Source: an uncultured Pseudomonadota bacterium
GTDB taxonomy: Bacteria > Pseudomonadota > Gammaproteobacteria > Burkholderiales > Usitatibacteraceae
Direction: 5' to 3'
Length of the DNA stretch: 12,207 nucleotides
Assembly (NCBI GenBank): GCA_946885905.1
Contig: CAMPHL010000027.1
Coordinates: 1-12,207, forward strand
In this document: positions 4,998 through 12,207 of the stretch, in pieces
Layout: each line of letters begins with the position of its first letter
Position numbering within the stretch: position 1 is the first letter of the stretch
Translations under genes and position numbers: made by a program
The notes under the pieces: model-generated
Seen by the model: the letters and a program-made list of their open reading frames with translations, nothing else
Told to the model about the DNA's origin: nothing
Database searches by the model: none

Positions 4998-6301
4998 GCG
5001 TTGGCCGCCTTGACCTCCAGGGCCTCGTCCCGCTCGACGAGCTGCCGGGGGGGGGGCGCCGCGGCGAGCATCGCCAGGCGCGCCCCGACGCCGTACGTAT
5101 AGAAGCGATTCGGCGTGTCGCCGGGCTTGCCGCTGCAGTCGGGCGAGTGGCAGTCCGTCTCGAAGGCGAGCGGCACGTACTTGGCGCCGGGCGAGTTCAG
5201 GTTCTCGTCGATGCCGCGCTCGGTGTGCACGCGGTAGAAGCCGCCCACCACGAACTGGTCGACCATGTACACGACCGGCTCGGCCACGGCGCCGTCGACG
5301 CTTTCGAAGGTGTAGACGCCCTCCTGGATGATCACCTCGTGGACCGGCTGGCTGTCCTTGATCGTGGCCATCTTGTTGCGCGTCTTGCGGTTGAGGTTCC
5401 GCACGTCGTCGACGCTCTTCACCGTCATGATGCCCATGCCGTAGGTGCCGGCATCGGCCTTCACGATCACGAACGGCTGCTCGGTGATGCCGTACTCCGC
5501 GTACTTCTCGCGCACCTCGCCCAGCACGAACTCCACGTTCGACGCGAGGCAGTCCTCGCCCTCCTTCTCGGCGAAGTTCACCTTGCCGCACTGGCTGAAG
5601 GCGGGATTCACGACCCAGGGATCGATGCCGGCGATCCTGGCGAACTCCTCGGCCACGCGGTCATAGGCATGGAAGTGCTGCGACTTGCGCCGCGTGGACC
5701 ACCCGGCCACGAGCGGCGGGACCACCTCCTGCTCGATGCCTTGCAGCAGCGCCGGGATGCCCGCCGAGAGGTCGTTGTTGAGCAGCACCGCGCACGGGTC
5801 GAAGTTCCCGAGCATCACGCGGTTGCCCTTGCGCTGGATGGGCTCGAGGAGCAGCTTCTCGCCGTTCGATGCCTCGACCTGCATCGGCTCCTTCAGGTCC
5901 GGGATCAGGGTGCCGATGCGCACCGTGAGCCCGGCGCCTTCGAGGATGCGCTTGAGCGTCGCGACGTTCGAGAGGTAGTGGGCGTTGCGCGTGTGGTTCT
6001 CCGGCACGAGCATGAAGCGGCGCGTGTCCGGGCAGATCTTCTGCACCGCCGACATCGCCGCGTGCACGCACAACGGCAGGAAGTCCGGATTGAGGTTGTT
6101 GAAGCCGCCGGGGAAGAGGTTCGTGTCGACGGGGGCGAGCTTGAAGCCGCTGTTGCGCAGGTCCACCGACGTGTAGAACGGCGCCTCGTGTTCCATCCAC
6201 TGGGTACGGAACCAGCGCTCGATCTCGGGCCGCTGGTCGAGGATGACGCGCTCGAGCTGGGCGAGCGGTCCGGCGAGCGAAGTGGTGAGGTGGGGAACCA
6301 T
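4994..6301 (-). CDS. gshA: Glutamate-cysteine ligase, proteobacterial type
   Basis: This encodes 435 residues. It performs the first and usually limiting step of glutathione synthesis, ATP-dependent formation of gamma-glutamylcysteine. The sequence matches the glutamate-cysteine ligase family of beta- and some gammaproteobacteria rather than E. coli GshA: DTNLFPGGFNNLNPDFLPLC begins near residue 59, then ENHTRNAHYLSNV (101-113), FVIVKADAGTYGMG (277-290), and the end block NRFYTYGVGARLAMLAAA (398-415). The remaining 20 residues are a poorly conserved tail. They start with PPP, encoded by a run of ten C residues (plus-strand G run at 5047-5056). The start has only a weak GGA upstream. First gene of the gsh operon, divergent from the DUF486 gene. 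Confidence 0.95.
   Translation of the reverse strand: MVPHLTTSLAGPLAQLERVILDQRPEIERWFRTQWMEHEAPFYTSVDLRNSGFKLAPVDTNLFPGGFNNLNPDFLPLCVHAAMSAVQKICPDTRRFMLVPENHTRNAHYLSNVATLKRILEGAGLTVRIGTLIPDLKEPMQVEASNGEKLLLEPIQRKGNRVMLGNFDPCAVLLNNDLSAGIPALLQGIEQEVVPPLVAGWSTRRKSQHFHAYDRVAEEFARIAGIDPWVVNPAFSQCGKVNFAEKEGEDCLASNVEFVLGEVREKYAEYGITEQPFVIVKADAGTYGMGIMTVKSVDDVRNLNRKTRNKMATIKDSQPVHEVIIQEGVYTFESVDGAVAEPVVYMVDQFVVGGFYRVHTERGIDENLNSPGAKYVPLAFETDCHSPDCSGKPGDTPNRFYTYGVGARLAMLAAAPPPRQLVERDEALEVKAANA
5047..5056 (-). repeat. Ten-base homopolymer (C10 on the coding strand) in gshA
   Basis: Ten consecutive G on the plus strand encode Pro416-Pro418 and the first base of Arg419 of GshA. The present length keeps gshA in frame to its normal stop. 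Such long mononucleotide runs are prone to replication or transcription slippage and also to base-calling error. Confidence 0.95.
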
Positions 6302-6415
6302 GTTCCGGGGGCCGTGGGTATCCGGGGCGGAGGTTCAGTTTAGCCTAGAATTAGAGCGAGGCACGCTACCGCCGTCGAGCGGACTCGCCGCCCTACCCCC
6401 AATAAGAATCACACC
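6302..6415. promoter_or_regulatory. Divergent intergenic region between gshA and the DUF486 gene
   Basis: These 114 bases separate two divergent units and should hold both promoters. An AT-rich island at 6337-6353 contains a plus-strand TAGAAT (6346-6351), five of six matches to a sigma-70 -10 box; no convincing -35 box is found at the right distance on either strand. The assignment rests mainly on position. Confidence 0.4.
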
Positions 6416-6766
6416 ATGACCCCATTGCAGACGATCGCGGCAACGGTCACGTTGCTCGCGCTTTCCAACCTTTTCATGACGTTCGCCTGGTACGGGCACC
6501 TCAAGCACCTGCAGGGCAGCGCCTGGTGGATCGCGGCGGTCGCGAGCTGGGGGATCGCGCTGGCCGAGTACCTCCTGCAGGTGCCGGCGAACCGGATCGG
6601 TTACATGGGCGGGCTCACCCTCGCGCAGCTCAAGATCATCCAGGAGGTGATCACGCTGGTGGTCTTCGTGCCCTTCGCGATCTTCTACATGGGGGAGGGG
6701 TTGAAGCTGGATTACCTGTGGGCCGGGTTGTGCATGGTGGGCGCGGTTTATTTCATATTCCGGTGA
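6416..6766 (+). CDS. DUF486 family small membrane protein
   Basis: This encodes 116 residues with four hydrophobic segments: about 5-26 (IAATVTLLALSNLFMTFAW), 37-55, 75-93 (IIQEVITLVVFVPFAIFYM) and 99-115 (LWAGLCMVGAVYFIF). It matches the DUF486 family, small inner-membrane proteins related to the drug/metabolite transporter superfamily; conserved blocks are FAWYGHL, SWGIALAEYLLQVPANRIG and LKIIQEVITL. The role is unknown. It may be a half-transporter that works as a dimer, by analogy with other four-helix DMT proteins. It precedes mpl by 49 bases. Confidence 0.92.
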   Translation: MTPLQTIAATVTLLALSNLFMTFAWYGHLKHLQGSAWWIAAVASWGIALAEYLLQVPANRIGYMGGLTLAQLKIIQEVITLVVFVPFAIFYMGEGLKLDYLWAGLCMVGAVYFIFR

Positions 6767-6815
6767 GATTGGGCCGCGGGTCGGTGCGGCAATGGCCGCC
6801 GCGCGGGGCGACGAA

Positions 6816-8189
6816 ATGAAGCTACACATCCTCGGCATCTGCGGGACCTTCATGGGCGGGCTCGCCAAGATCGCGCGCGAGCTGGGCCACGAGGTCACGG
6901 GCTGCGATGCGCACGTCTATCCGCCGATGAGCGACCAGCTCCGCGGGCTGGGAATCCCGCTGCACGAGGGCTACGACGCCGAGCAGCTCGAGAAGTATCC
7001 CGCCGACCTGTACGTTGTCGGTAACGCGATGACGCGCGGCAAGCCGGTAATCGAGGCGATCCTCGAGCGCAACCTCGACTACGTCTCGGGGCCGCAGTGG
7101 CTCTCGGACAACGTGCTGCGCGATCGCTGGGTGCTCGCGGTGGCGGGCACGCACGGCAAGAGCACCACCTCTTCGATGCTCGCGTGGATCCTCGAGGATG
7201 CGGGGCTCGCGCCCGGATTCCTCGTGGGCGGCGTGCTGCGCAACTTCGGCATCACCGCGCGCGCCGGCAGCGCGCCCTTCTTCGTGATCGAGGCCGACGA
7301 GTACGACACCGCCTTCTTCGACAAGCGCTCGAAGTTCGTCTGGTACCGGCCGCGCACCACGGTGCTCGGAAACCTCGAGTACGACCACGCGGACATCTTC
7401 CAGGACCTGGGCGCGATCGAGACGCAGTTCCACCACCTGGTGCGCATCGTGCCGCCCGGGGGGCTGCTGGTCGTGAACGGGCAGCAGGCGGCGCTGGATC
7501 GCGTGCTCGCGCGCGGCGCCTGGACGCCCATCGAGCGCTTCGGCGGCGCCGGCCACGAATGGAGCGTGGGCGCGATCCACGCCGACGATTCATTCGACGT
7601 CCTGCGCAAGGGTGAGCGCCCGGGAACCGTGCGCTGGAACCTGATGGGCGAGCACAACCGCCAGAACGCGCTCGCGGCGCTCGCCGCTGCGCGCCATGCA
7701 GGGGTGCCGATCGCCAAGGGGATCGAAGCGCTCGCCCGGTTCGAGGGCGTGAAGCGGCGCATGGAAGTCCGCGGGACGGTGGGCGGCATCACCGTGTACG
7801 ACGATTTCGCGCACCATCCGACCGCTTTCGAGACCACGATCGCGGGTCTGCGGCGCCGTGTCCGGGACTCGCGCATCATCGCCGTCTTCGAGCCGCGGTC
7901 CAACACGATGAAACTCGGCACGATGCAGGAGCGGCTCGCGAGCAGCCTCTCGGATGCCGACCTGGTGTTCTGCTTCGCCAAGGACCTGGGCTGGGACCCT
8001 TCACACGCGCTGGCGGCGCTCGGTCCGCGCGCCTACACGCACGTGGACATGGGCACCATGGTCGAGACGCTCGTGCGCCAGCTTCGACCGGGCGACCACG
8101 TGCTCGTGATGTCGAATGGCGGCTTCGGCGGCGTGCACGAGAAGCTGATGGAGCGGCTGGGCCAGCAATCCAGGAAGGTGAGCGCATGA
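6816..8189 (+). CDS. mpl: UDP-N-acetylmuramate:L-alanyl-gamma-D-glutamyl-meso-diaminopimelate ligase
   Basis: This encodes 457 residues, exactly the E. coli Mpl length, from ATG 6816. A second in-frame ATG at 6792 would add eight residues, but it sits in the loop of a small hairpin (GCGGC 6786-6790, GCCGC 6795-6799), and the family start is MKLHILGICGTFMGG. Mpl attaches recycled murein tripeptide to UDP-MurNAc, feeding cell-wall recycling in the cytoplasm. Mur-ligase signatures are GICGTFMGGLA (residues 7-17, UDP-sugar side), the ATP P-loop GTHGKSTT (111-118), EADEYDTAFFDKRSKF, GEHNRQNALAA and YDDFAHHPTA. The final codons overlap the start of the AAA ATPase gene by ATGA. Confidence 0.96.
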   Translation: MKLHILGICGTFMGGLAKIARELGHEVTGCDAHVYPPMSDQLRGLGIPLHEGYDAEQLEKYPADLYVVGNAMTRGKPVIEAILERNLDYVSGPQWLSDNVLRDRWVLAVAGTHGKSTTSSMLAWILEDAGLAPGFLVGGVLRNFGITARAGSAPFFVIEADEYDTAFFDKRSKFVWYRPRTTVLGNLEYDHADIFQDLGAIETQFHHLVRIVPPGGLLVVNGQQAALDRVLARGAWTPIERFGGAGHEWSVGAIHADDSFDVLRKGERPGTVRWNLMGEHNRQNALAALAAARHAGVPIAKGIEALARFEGVKRRMEVRGTVGGITVYDDFAHHPTAFETTIAGLRRRVRDSRIIAVFEPRSNTMKLGTMQERLASSLSDADLVFCFAKDLGWDPSHALAALGPRAYTHVDMGTMVETLVRQLRPGDHVLVMSNGGFGGVHEKLMERLGQQSRKVSA

Positions 8190-9673
8190 AGGACCTCAAG
8201 AAGGAGGTCGAGGAGCTGCGGCTGCTGCTGCGGTCGGCCTTTCCGGTGATCGTGGTCGAGACCGCAGAGGAGCAGCGCTTCCTCGACATCGCGGAGAACC
8301 TCGCCAACCTGGACGACAAGACGCTCTTCACGTGGAGCGCCGTACGGGGGCTCTCGGGCAATCGCGCCGGCTCTTCCATCACCATGACGAGGGACTTCGG
8401 CGACTGCATCAACCACATCACCTCCGACCCGCGCGGCGGGATCTACGTCTTCCTCGACGCGACGCCCTACCTCGAGGACCCGAAGGTCACCCGCATGATC
8501 CGCGAGCTGGCTTTCGCCCACGCGCGCAACCGCATCACCATGATCTTCGTCGGCACCCGCGTGAGCCTGCATCCCGACCTCCAGCGCATGAGCGCGACCT
8601 TCCGGATGGCCGCAATCGGGCCGGAGGAGGTCAAGGCCCTCATCAAGGAAGAGGCCGAGATGTACATGTTCCAGCGCGAGGCGAACATCAAGGCCGACAA
8701 GGGCGCCTACGAGATGCTGGTGCAGCACCTGATCGGCCTTTCGCGCGACGACGCCCGGCGCATGATCCGCCAGGCGATCGAGCACGAGGGGGCGATCACG
8801 ATGGAAGACGTGGCGCGCGTGCTCAGGCTCAAGCACGAGGCGCTCGGCAAGGACGGCACCTTGCAGATGGTCACCGACATCGAAAGCCTCGACAACGTTG
8901 GCGGGCTGGCGCGCCTCAAGAATTGGCTCGAGCTTCGCCGCGACGCGTTCCAGGGCAGGAAAGGGACCGAGGGCCTGGACGTACCCAAGGGCGTGCTGCT
9001 GCTGGGCGTGCAGGGTGCGGGCAAGAGCCTGTCGGCGCGCGCAATCGCCGGCGCGTGGCGCGTGCCGTTGCTGCGGCTCGATTTCGGCGCGCTCTACAAC
9101 AAGTTCCACGGCGAAACCGAGCGCAACCTGCGCGAGGCGCTGGAGACCGCCTCGCAGATGTCGCCGGCGATCCTGTGGATGGACGAGATCGAGAAGGGCG
9201 TCGCCTCCGACTCCGGCAGCGATGGCGGCGTGTCGCGTCGCGTTCTCGGGACGCTCCTCACGTGGATGAGCGAGCGCAGGAACCGCGTCTTCATGATCGC
9301 CACCGCCAACGACATCGAATCGCTGCCGCCGGAGCTGCTGCGCAAGGGCCGCTTCGACGAGATCTTCTTCGTGGACCTGCCCACGGCTCCGATCCGCGCC
9401 GAGATCTTCGCCATCCACCTGAAGCGCCGCAAGCATCCGGTAGAGCGCTTCGACTTGCACAAGCTCGCCGCGGAGTCGGATCGCTATTCCGGCGCCGAGA
9501 TCGAGCAGGCGATCGTCGCCGCCGCCTACACCGCGCACGCCGAGGGCAAGCCGCTCGAGACGGGGCATATCCTCGGGGAGCTCGGCGCCACGCGGCCGCT
9601 CGCCGTGGTTCGCGCGGAGAAGGTGCATGCCCTGAGGGTGTGGGCGCGGGAGCGGACGGTGCCGACTGATTGA
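8186..9673 (+). CDS. Ycf46-like AAA ATPase
   Basis: This encodes 495 residues. The N-terminal half (about 1-230) is the helical, RecA-like degenerate region seen in Ycf46-type proteins (SAFPVIVVETAEEQRFLDI, YVFLDATPYLEDP). The C-terminal half is an AAA module: Walker A GVQGAGKS (274-281), Walker B ILWMDEIE (329-336), sensor 1 ATAN (372-375), and arginine-finger region LLRKGRFDEIFFVDLP (384-399), then a small helical lid with YSGAEIEQAI. The Walker A carries GVQGAGKS where most AAA proteins have GPPGTGKS, which is characteristic of this subgroup. Cyanobacterial Ycf46 has been linked to photosynthetic carbon uptake; the role in non-photosynthetic bacteria is unknown. The ATGA overlap with mpl argues for coupled synthesis. 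Confidence 0.92.
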   Translation: MKDLKKEVEELRLLLRSAFPVIVVETAEEQRFLDIAENLANLDDKTLFTWSAVRGLSGNRAGSSITMTRDFGDCINHITSDPRGGIYVFLDATPYLEDPKVTRMIRELAFAHARNRITMIFVGTRVSLHPDLQRMSATFRMAAIGPEEVKALIKEEAEMYMFQREANIKADKGAYEMLVQHLIGLSRDDARRMIRQAIEHEGAITMEDVARVLRLKHEALGKDGTLQMVTDIESLDNVGGLARLKNWLELRRDAFQGRKGTEGLDVPKGVLLLGVQGAGKSLSARAIAGAWRVPLLRLDFGALYNKFHGETERNLREALETASQMSPAILWMDEIEKGVASDSGSDGGVSRRVLGTLLTWMSERRNRVFMIATANDIESLPPELLRKGRFDEIFFVDLPTAPIRAEIFAIHLKRRKHPVERFDLHKLAAESDRYSGAEIEQAIVAAAYTAHAEGKPLETGHILGELGATRPLAVVRAEKVHALRVWARERTVPTD

Positions 9674-9709
9674 AGATGGGCGTCAGGCGTTGCGCATCGG
9701 GTGGTGGAC

Positions 9710-9737
9710 AGGAACCAGGAACCAGGAGCCAGGAAAG
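9710..9737 (+). repeat. Four tandem heptamers forming the ribosome-binding site of the PhzF gene
   Basis: AGGAACC, AGGAACC, AGGAGCC and AGGAAAG follow one another without gaps, and the last directly abuts ATG 9738. Each unit contains AGGA, so the leader carries four possible Shine-Dalgarno elements in register. Only the last or second-last is at a useful distance. Confidence 0.85.
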
Positions 9738-10580
9738 ATGGAGCTGCGATACAGGATCGTGAACGTTTTCGCGCGTGAGGGACGCCTCACCGGCAATCCG
9801 CTGTGCGTCTTCGAGGACGGCTCGGGGGTGGACGACGCCACCATGCAGGCGCTCGCACTGCAGTTCAACCTCTCGGAGACCACGTTCATCCTGCCGTCGG
9901 CGCGGGCGACAGCGCGGGTTCGCATATTCACGCCGACCTACGAGATGCCGTTCGCGGGACATCCGACGCTCGGGACGGCCGACGTCGTGCGTTCGCTCCA
10001 GAACGCGGGCGACAACGTGACGCTCGAGGTGAAGGTGGGCGTGATCCCCGTCACGGCCAAGGGCGATCGCTGGACACTGCAGGCCGTGGCCCCACGGTCG
10101 CGCGGCATGGAGATCTCGCGTGCCGACCTCGAACCGATCCTCGGGCTTCGCGAGGGCGACATCGGCGACTGGCCGCTGTGGGTCAACGCCGGCAAGGAGC
10201 AGCTCGTCGTGCCCGTGCGCTCGGCCGATGCCGTGCGGCGCGCCGCCCCGCGGCCCGACGCCTTCTCGCGGCTCAAGAGCGAGGATGGGCAGAGCATGGC
10301 GCTGGTCTTCCACGACGAGGGCGACGAGAGCCGCAAGGTCGAGGCGCGCTTCTTCTTCCCCAAGGCAGCCGCGATCCTCGAGGATCCCGCGACCGGTTCG
10401 GCTTGCGCCAACCTCGGTGGCTGGTTCACCGTGGTCCGCCCGCAGACCGACATCATTCGCGTGGTCTCCCAGGGCGAGATGGTCGGGCGTCCCTCGACGC
10501 TCGACCTTTCCGTGAAGCAGGGCGCCATCCATGTCGGCGGCCGCGTGGTCGAGCTGGGGCGCGGGACCGTCACGCTCTGA
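9738..10580 (+). CDS. PhzF-family isomerase/epimerase
   Basis: This encodes 280 residues, usual for the family. PhzF proteins have two similar diaminopimelate-epimerase-like domains and catalyse proton-shift isomerisations; most, including probably this one, are not phenazine enzymes and have unknown substrates. The family start YRIVNVFAREGRLTGNPLCV supports ATG 9738 over a TTG at 9690. Glu47 in NLSETTF is the expected catalytic acid; FTPTYEMPFAGHPTLG (64-79) and EDPATGSACANLGG (215-228) are the two substrate-loop signatures. The stop TGA (10578-10580) overlaps the apparent CTG start of the next gene, implying translational coupling with the esterase. Confidence 0.94.
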   Translation: MELRYRIVNVFAREGRLTGNPLCVFEDGSGVDDATMQALALQFNLSETTFILPSARATARVRIFTPTYEMPFAGHPTLGTADVVRSLQNAGDNVTLEVKVGVIPVTAKGDRWTLQAVAPRSRGMEISRADLEPILGLREGDIGDWPLWVNAGKEQLVVPVRSADAVRRAAPRPDAFSRLKSEDGQSMALVFHDEGDESRKVEARFFFPKAAAILEDPATGSACANLGGWFTVVRPQTDIIRVVSQGEMVGRPSTLDLSVKQGAIHVGGRVVELGRGTVTL

Positions 10581-11149
10581 AGACGATCGTCTACCTGCAC
10601 GGCTTCATCAGCTCGCCCGCGTCGAAGAAGGCCACGATGCTGCGCGACTATGTGGCCAACTGCGTGACCGGCGTGAGCTACGTCGTGCCCGCGCTGAACC
10701 ACCGGCCGGCGCGCGCGCTGGAGCAGCTCGCGGCCGTTTGCGCGGGCGTGCCGCCCGCGGATCTCACGTTCGTGGGCAGCTCGCTCGGCGGCTTCTACGC
10801 CACGGTCATGGCCGAGCGCCTGGGCTGCCGGGCCGCTCTCGTGAACCCCGCGGTGCATCCGCACCGGCACTTCGGGCGCTACCTGGGGCCGCAGAAGAAC
10901 CTGTACACCGGCGAGGAGTTCATCCTCACCGAAGAACACGTGGACGAGCTGCGCGCCGCGGATCCCCCGGCCATCACCCGGCCCGAGCGCTACTGGCTCT
11001 TCGTGGAGACCGGCGACGAAGTGCTCGATTACCGGGAGGCGGTCGAGTACTACGCGGGGGCGCTGCAGGAGGTCGTGAGGGGCGGCGATCACTCGATGGT
11101 GTCGTTTCCGGAGCACATCCCGGAGATCGTGGAATGGGCGAAGTCTTGA
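10577..11149 (+). CDS. YqiA-like alpha/beta-hydrolase (esterase), apparent CTG start
   Basis: This encodes 190 residues similar to the YqiA/YcfP group of small serine esterases. The catalytic elements are visible: TIVYLHGFISSP (residues 3-14) with the oxyanion strand, nucleophile elbow GSSLGG (67-72, Ser69), acid in ETGDEVLDY (Asp147 or Asp151) and His172 in GGDHSM. No ATG, GTG or TTG was found at the place where the family begins. The conserved KTIVYLHGF is preceded directly by CTG (10577-10579), which overlaps the upstream stop as CTGA. The frame is open far upstream, but that stretch is antiphase phzF. The native substrate is unknown. It overlaps the RNB gene by 16 bases, and YqiA-type esterases often neighbour RNB ribonucleases in betaproteobacteria (from memory). 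Confidence 0.9.
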   Translation: MKTIVYLHGFISSPASKKATMLRDYVANCVTGVSYVVPALNHRPARALEQLAAVCAGVPPADLTFVGSSLGGFYATVMAERLGCRAALVNPAVHPHRHFGRYLGPQKNLYTGEEFILTEEHVDELRAADPPAITRPERYWLFVETGDEVLDYREAVEYYAGALQEVVRGGDHSMVSFPEHIPEIVEWAKS

Positions 11150-12207
11150 AGCAGGTCCTCTTCGAGGAAGACGGCCACTTCCGCGTCGGCACCATCCTCG
11201 CCGAGGCCGGGACGTCGTTCCAGGTCGAGGCCGCGCACGGCAAGCGCTCGAAGGTGAAGGCCGCCTCGATCCTGCTCAGGTTCGACGGGCAGGGCCTCGC
11301 CAACTTCATGGCCGAGGCGCAGAAGCACGCGGAGGAGCTCGATCCGCAGTTCCTGTGGGAGGCCTGCGGTGGGGCCGAATTCGGCTTCGAGGACCTGGCG
11401 CGCGAGTACTACGGCCGTGCCGCGACGCCCCGGGAGGCGACCGCGGTCGCCCTGCTGCTGCACGGTAACCCGATCTACTTCTACAAGCGCGGCAAGGGGC
11501 GCTACCAGGCCGCGCCGGAGGCCAACCTCCAGGCCGCGCTCGCGGGCCTGGACAAGCGCCGAAAGCAGCAGGAGCAGGTGGACGCATGGGCTGCGGAGCT
11601 CGGGGCGGGGAAGCTGCCCGAGGCGCTCGGGCCCAAGATCGACCAGCTGCTCTTCAAGCCCGACAAGATGAGCCTCGAATGGCGCGCGCTCGACCAGGCC
11701 GCGAGCGCGGCGGGGCTTGCCGCGCCCAGGCTGCTCGCGGCGGCCGGCGCCTACGCGGGCCCGGAGGAATACTTCCTGCGGCGCTTCGCCTTCGAGCACT
11801 TCCCCCGCGGCCTCGGGTTCCCCGAGATGGGCGCGCTCGAATGGCCTGCGAACCTGCCCGAGGCGGCGGTATCCCCATTCTCCATCGACGACGAGGAGAC
11901 CACCGAGATCGACGATGCTTTCTCGCTGCAGCGCCGCGAGGATGGCGGGCTCAGGGTCGGCATCCACATCGCGGCGCCCGCGCTCCTTTTCCGCCGCGGC
12001 CACGCGCTCGAGTCCGTCGCCCGCGAGCGCCTCTCCACCGTGTATTTCCCCGGCGGGAAGATCACCATGCTGCCGGAAGCGGCGGTACAGGAAGCCACCC
12101 TCGCGGCGGGCAAGCGCATGCCGGCGGCCTCGCTCTACGTCGAGGTGGCCCCGGACGGCGCGACCGTGACCGGGGTTCCCGCCCGCGCGCGCGCCAAACA
12201 TGCCCTA
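11134..12207 (+). CDS. RNB-domain exoribonuclease (RNase II / VacB family), partial
   Basis: This is a frame open for 358 codons to the right edge, so the C-terminal part of the gene is missing. It starts at ATG 11134 within the esterase's last codons. Residues 1-60 look like a small N-terminal beta domain (VLFEEDGHFRVGTILAEAG, then VEAAHGKRSKVKAASILLRF), followed by a helical region of about 170 residues. The RNB catalytic domain opens at 248 with FSIDDEETTEIDDAFSL, where Asp252, Glu258, Asp260 and Asp261 align with the four metal-binding acids of RNase II. It continues VGIHIAAPALLF, ARERLSTVYFPGGKITMLPE. The enzyme would degrade single-stranded RNA 3' to 5'. Glu258 in place of Asp appears common in this sub-family, as I recall. 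Confidence 0.92.
   Translation, partial: MGEVLKQVLFEEDGHFRVGTILAEAGTSFQVEAAHGKRSKVKAASILLRFDGQGLANFMAEAQKHAEELDPQFLWEACGGAEFGFEDLAREYYGRAATPREATAVALLLHGNPIYFYKRGKGRYQAAPEANLQAALAGLDKRRKQQEQVDAWAAELGAGKLPEALGPKIDQLLFKPDKMSLEWRALDQAASAAGLAAPRLLAAAGAYAGPEEYFLRRFAFEHFPRGLGFPEMGALEWPANLPEAAVSPFSIDDEETTEIDDAFSLQRREDGGLRVGIHIAAPALLFRRGHALESVARERLSTVYFPGGKITMLPEAAVQEATLAAGKRMPAASLYVEVAPDGATVTGVPARARAKHAL

Noticed and set aside
4998..5591. In-frame extension upstream of gshB as a genuine N-terminal region
   Set aside because: The sequence is Arg/Gly-rich antiphase gshA, and GshB homologues begin at 4997. It is only relevant to the slippage idea at the C10 tract.
5147..6343. A 398-codon open frame on the plus strand antisense to gshA
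   Set aside because: It is rich in Val, Leu, His, Asp and Arg with no domain, as produced by reading GC-rich coding DNA backwards; gshA on the other strand has clear family motifs.
8033..9628. A 531-codon open frame on the minus strand antisense to the AAA ATPase gene
   Set aside because: Low-complexity composition (Arg, Ala, Leu, His, Glu repeats) and no recognisable motif, while the plus strand shows Walker A and B in order.
9938..11116. Long minus-strand open frame across phzF and the esterase gene
   Set aside because: It covers two genes with intact family signatures on the plus strand and has shadow-like composition.
11089..12201. A 370-codon minus-strand open frame at the right end
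   Set aside because: The plus strand encodes an RNB domain with the acidic metal-binding motif over the same bases.

Overview
The window looks like a chromosomal segment of a high-GC betaproteobacterium. The evidence is a proteobacterial glutamate-cysteine ligase followed by an ATP-grasp glutathione synthetase, the muropeptide-recycling ligase Mpl, and an esterase followed by an RNase II-family gene. I recall the combination of Mpl, a YqiA-like esterase and an RNB ribonuclease as typical of Betaproteobacteria. No tRNA, rRNA, CRISPR array or insertion sequence was seen.

Positions 1-2097 are the distal end of an integron gene-cassette array. Four small plus-strand genes are separated by attC recombination sites. 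They encode a GNAT acetyltransferase, an Imm10-like protein, an acidic YfeS-like protein and a secreted cysteine-containing protein. Three cassettes pass a strong internal test: the first six bases of the cassette are complementary to the R'' box at its own end, and that box also carries the stop codon. The fourth junction (about 1593-1665) is degenerate, and the next gene appears to start inside it. No integrase gene is present; by array polarity it would lie to the left of the window, or the array lacks one.

Positions 2098-3663 hold small plus-strand chromosomal genes: an unrecognised 98-residue protein, a VOC-fold protein, an antibiotic-biosynthesis-monooxygenase (ABM) fold protein and a DUF1801 protein. 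The last of these meets a second DUF1801 gene tail to tail, sharing a CTAG.

Positions 3660-6301 form a minus-strand operon, gshA-gshB-DUF1801, for glutathione synthesis. gshA and gshB overlap by ATGA. gshA contains a run of ten C residues close to its end, where a -1 slip would fuse GshA to GshB.

Positions 6416-12207 run on the plus strand: a DUF486 membrane protein, mpl, a Ycf46-like AAA ATPase overlapping mpl by ATGA, a PhzF-family isomerase, a YqiA-like esterase that apparently starts at CTG, and a partial RNB exoribonuclease gene open at the right edge. The tight overlaps suggest two transcription units, mpl-ATPase and phzF-esterase-RNB. They also indicate that the long antisense frames in this GC-rich DNA are not genes.
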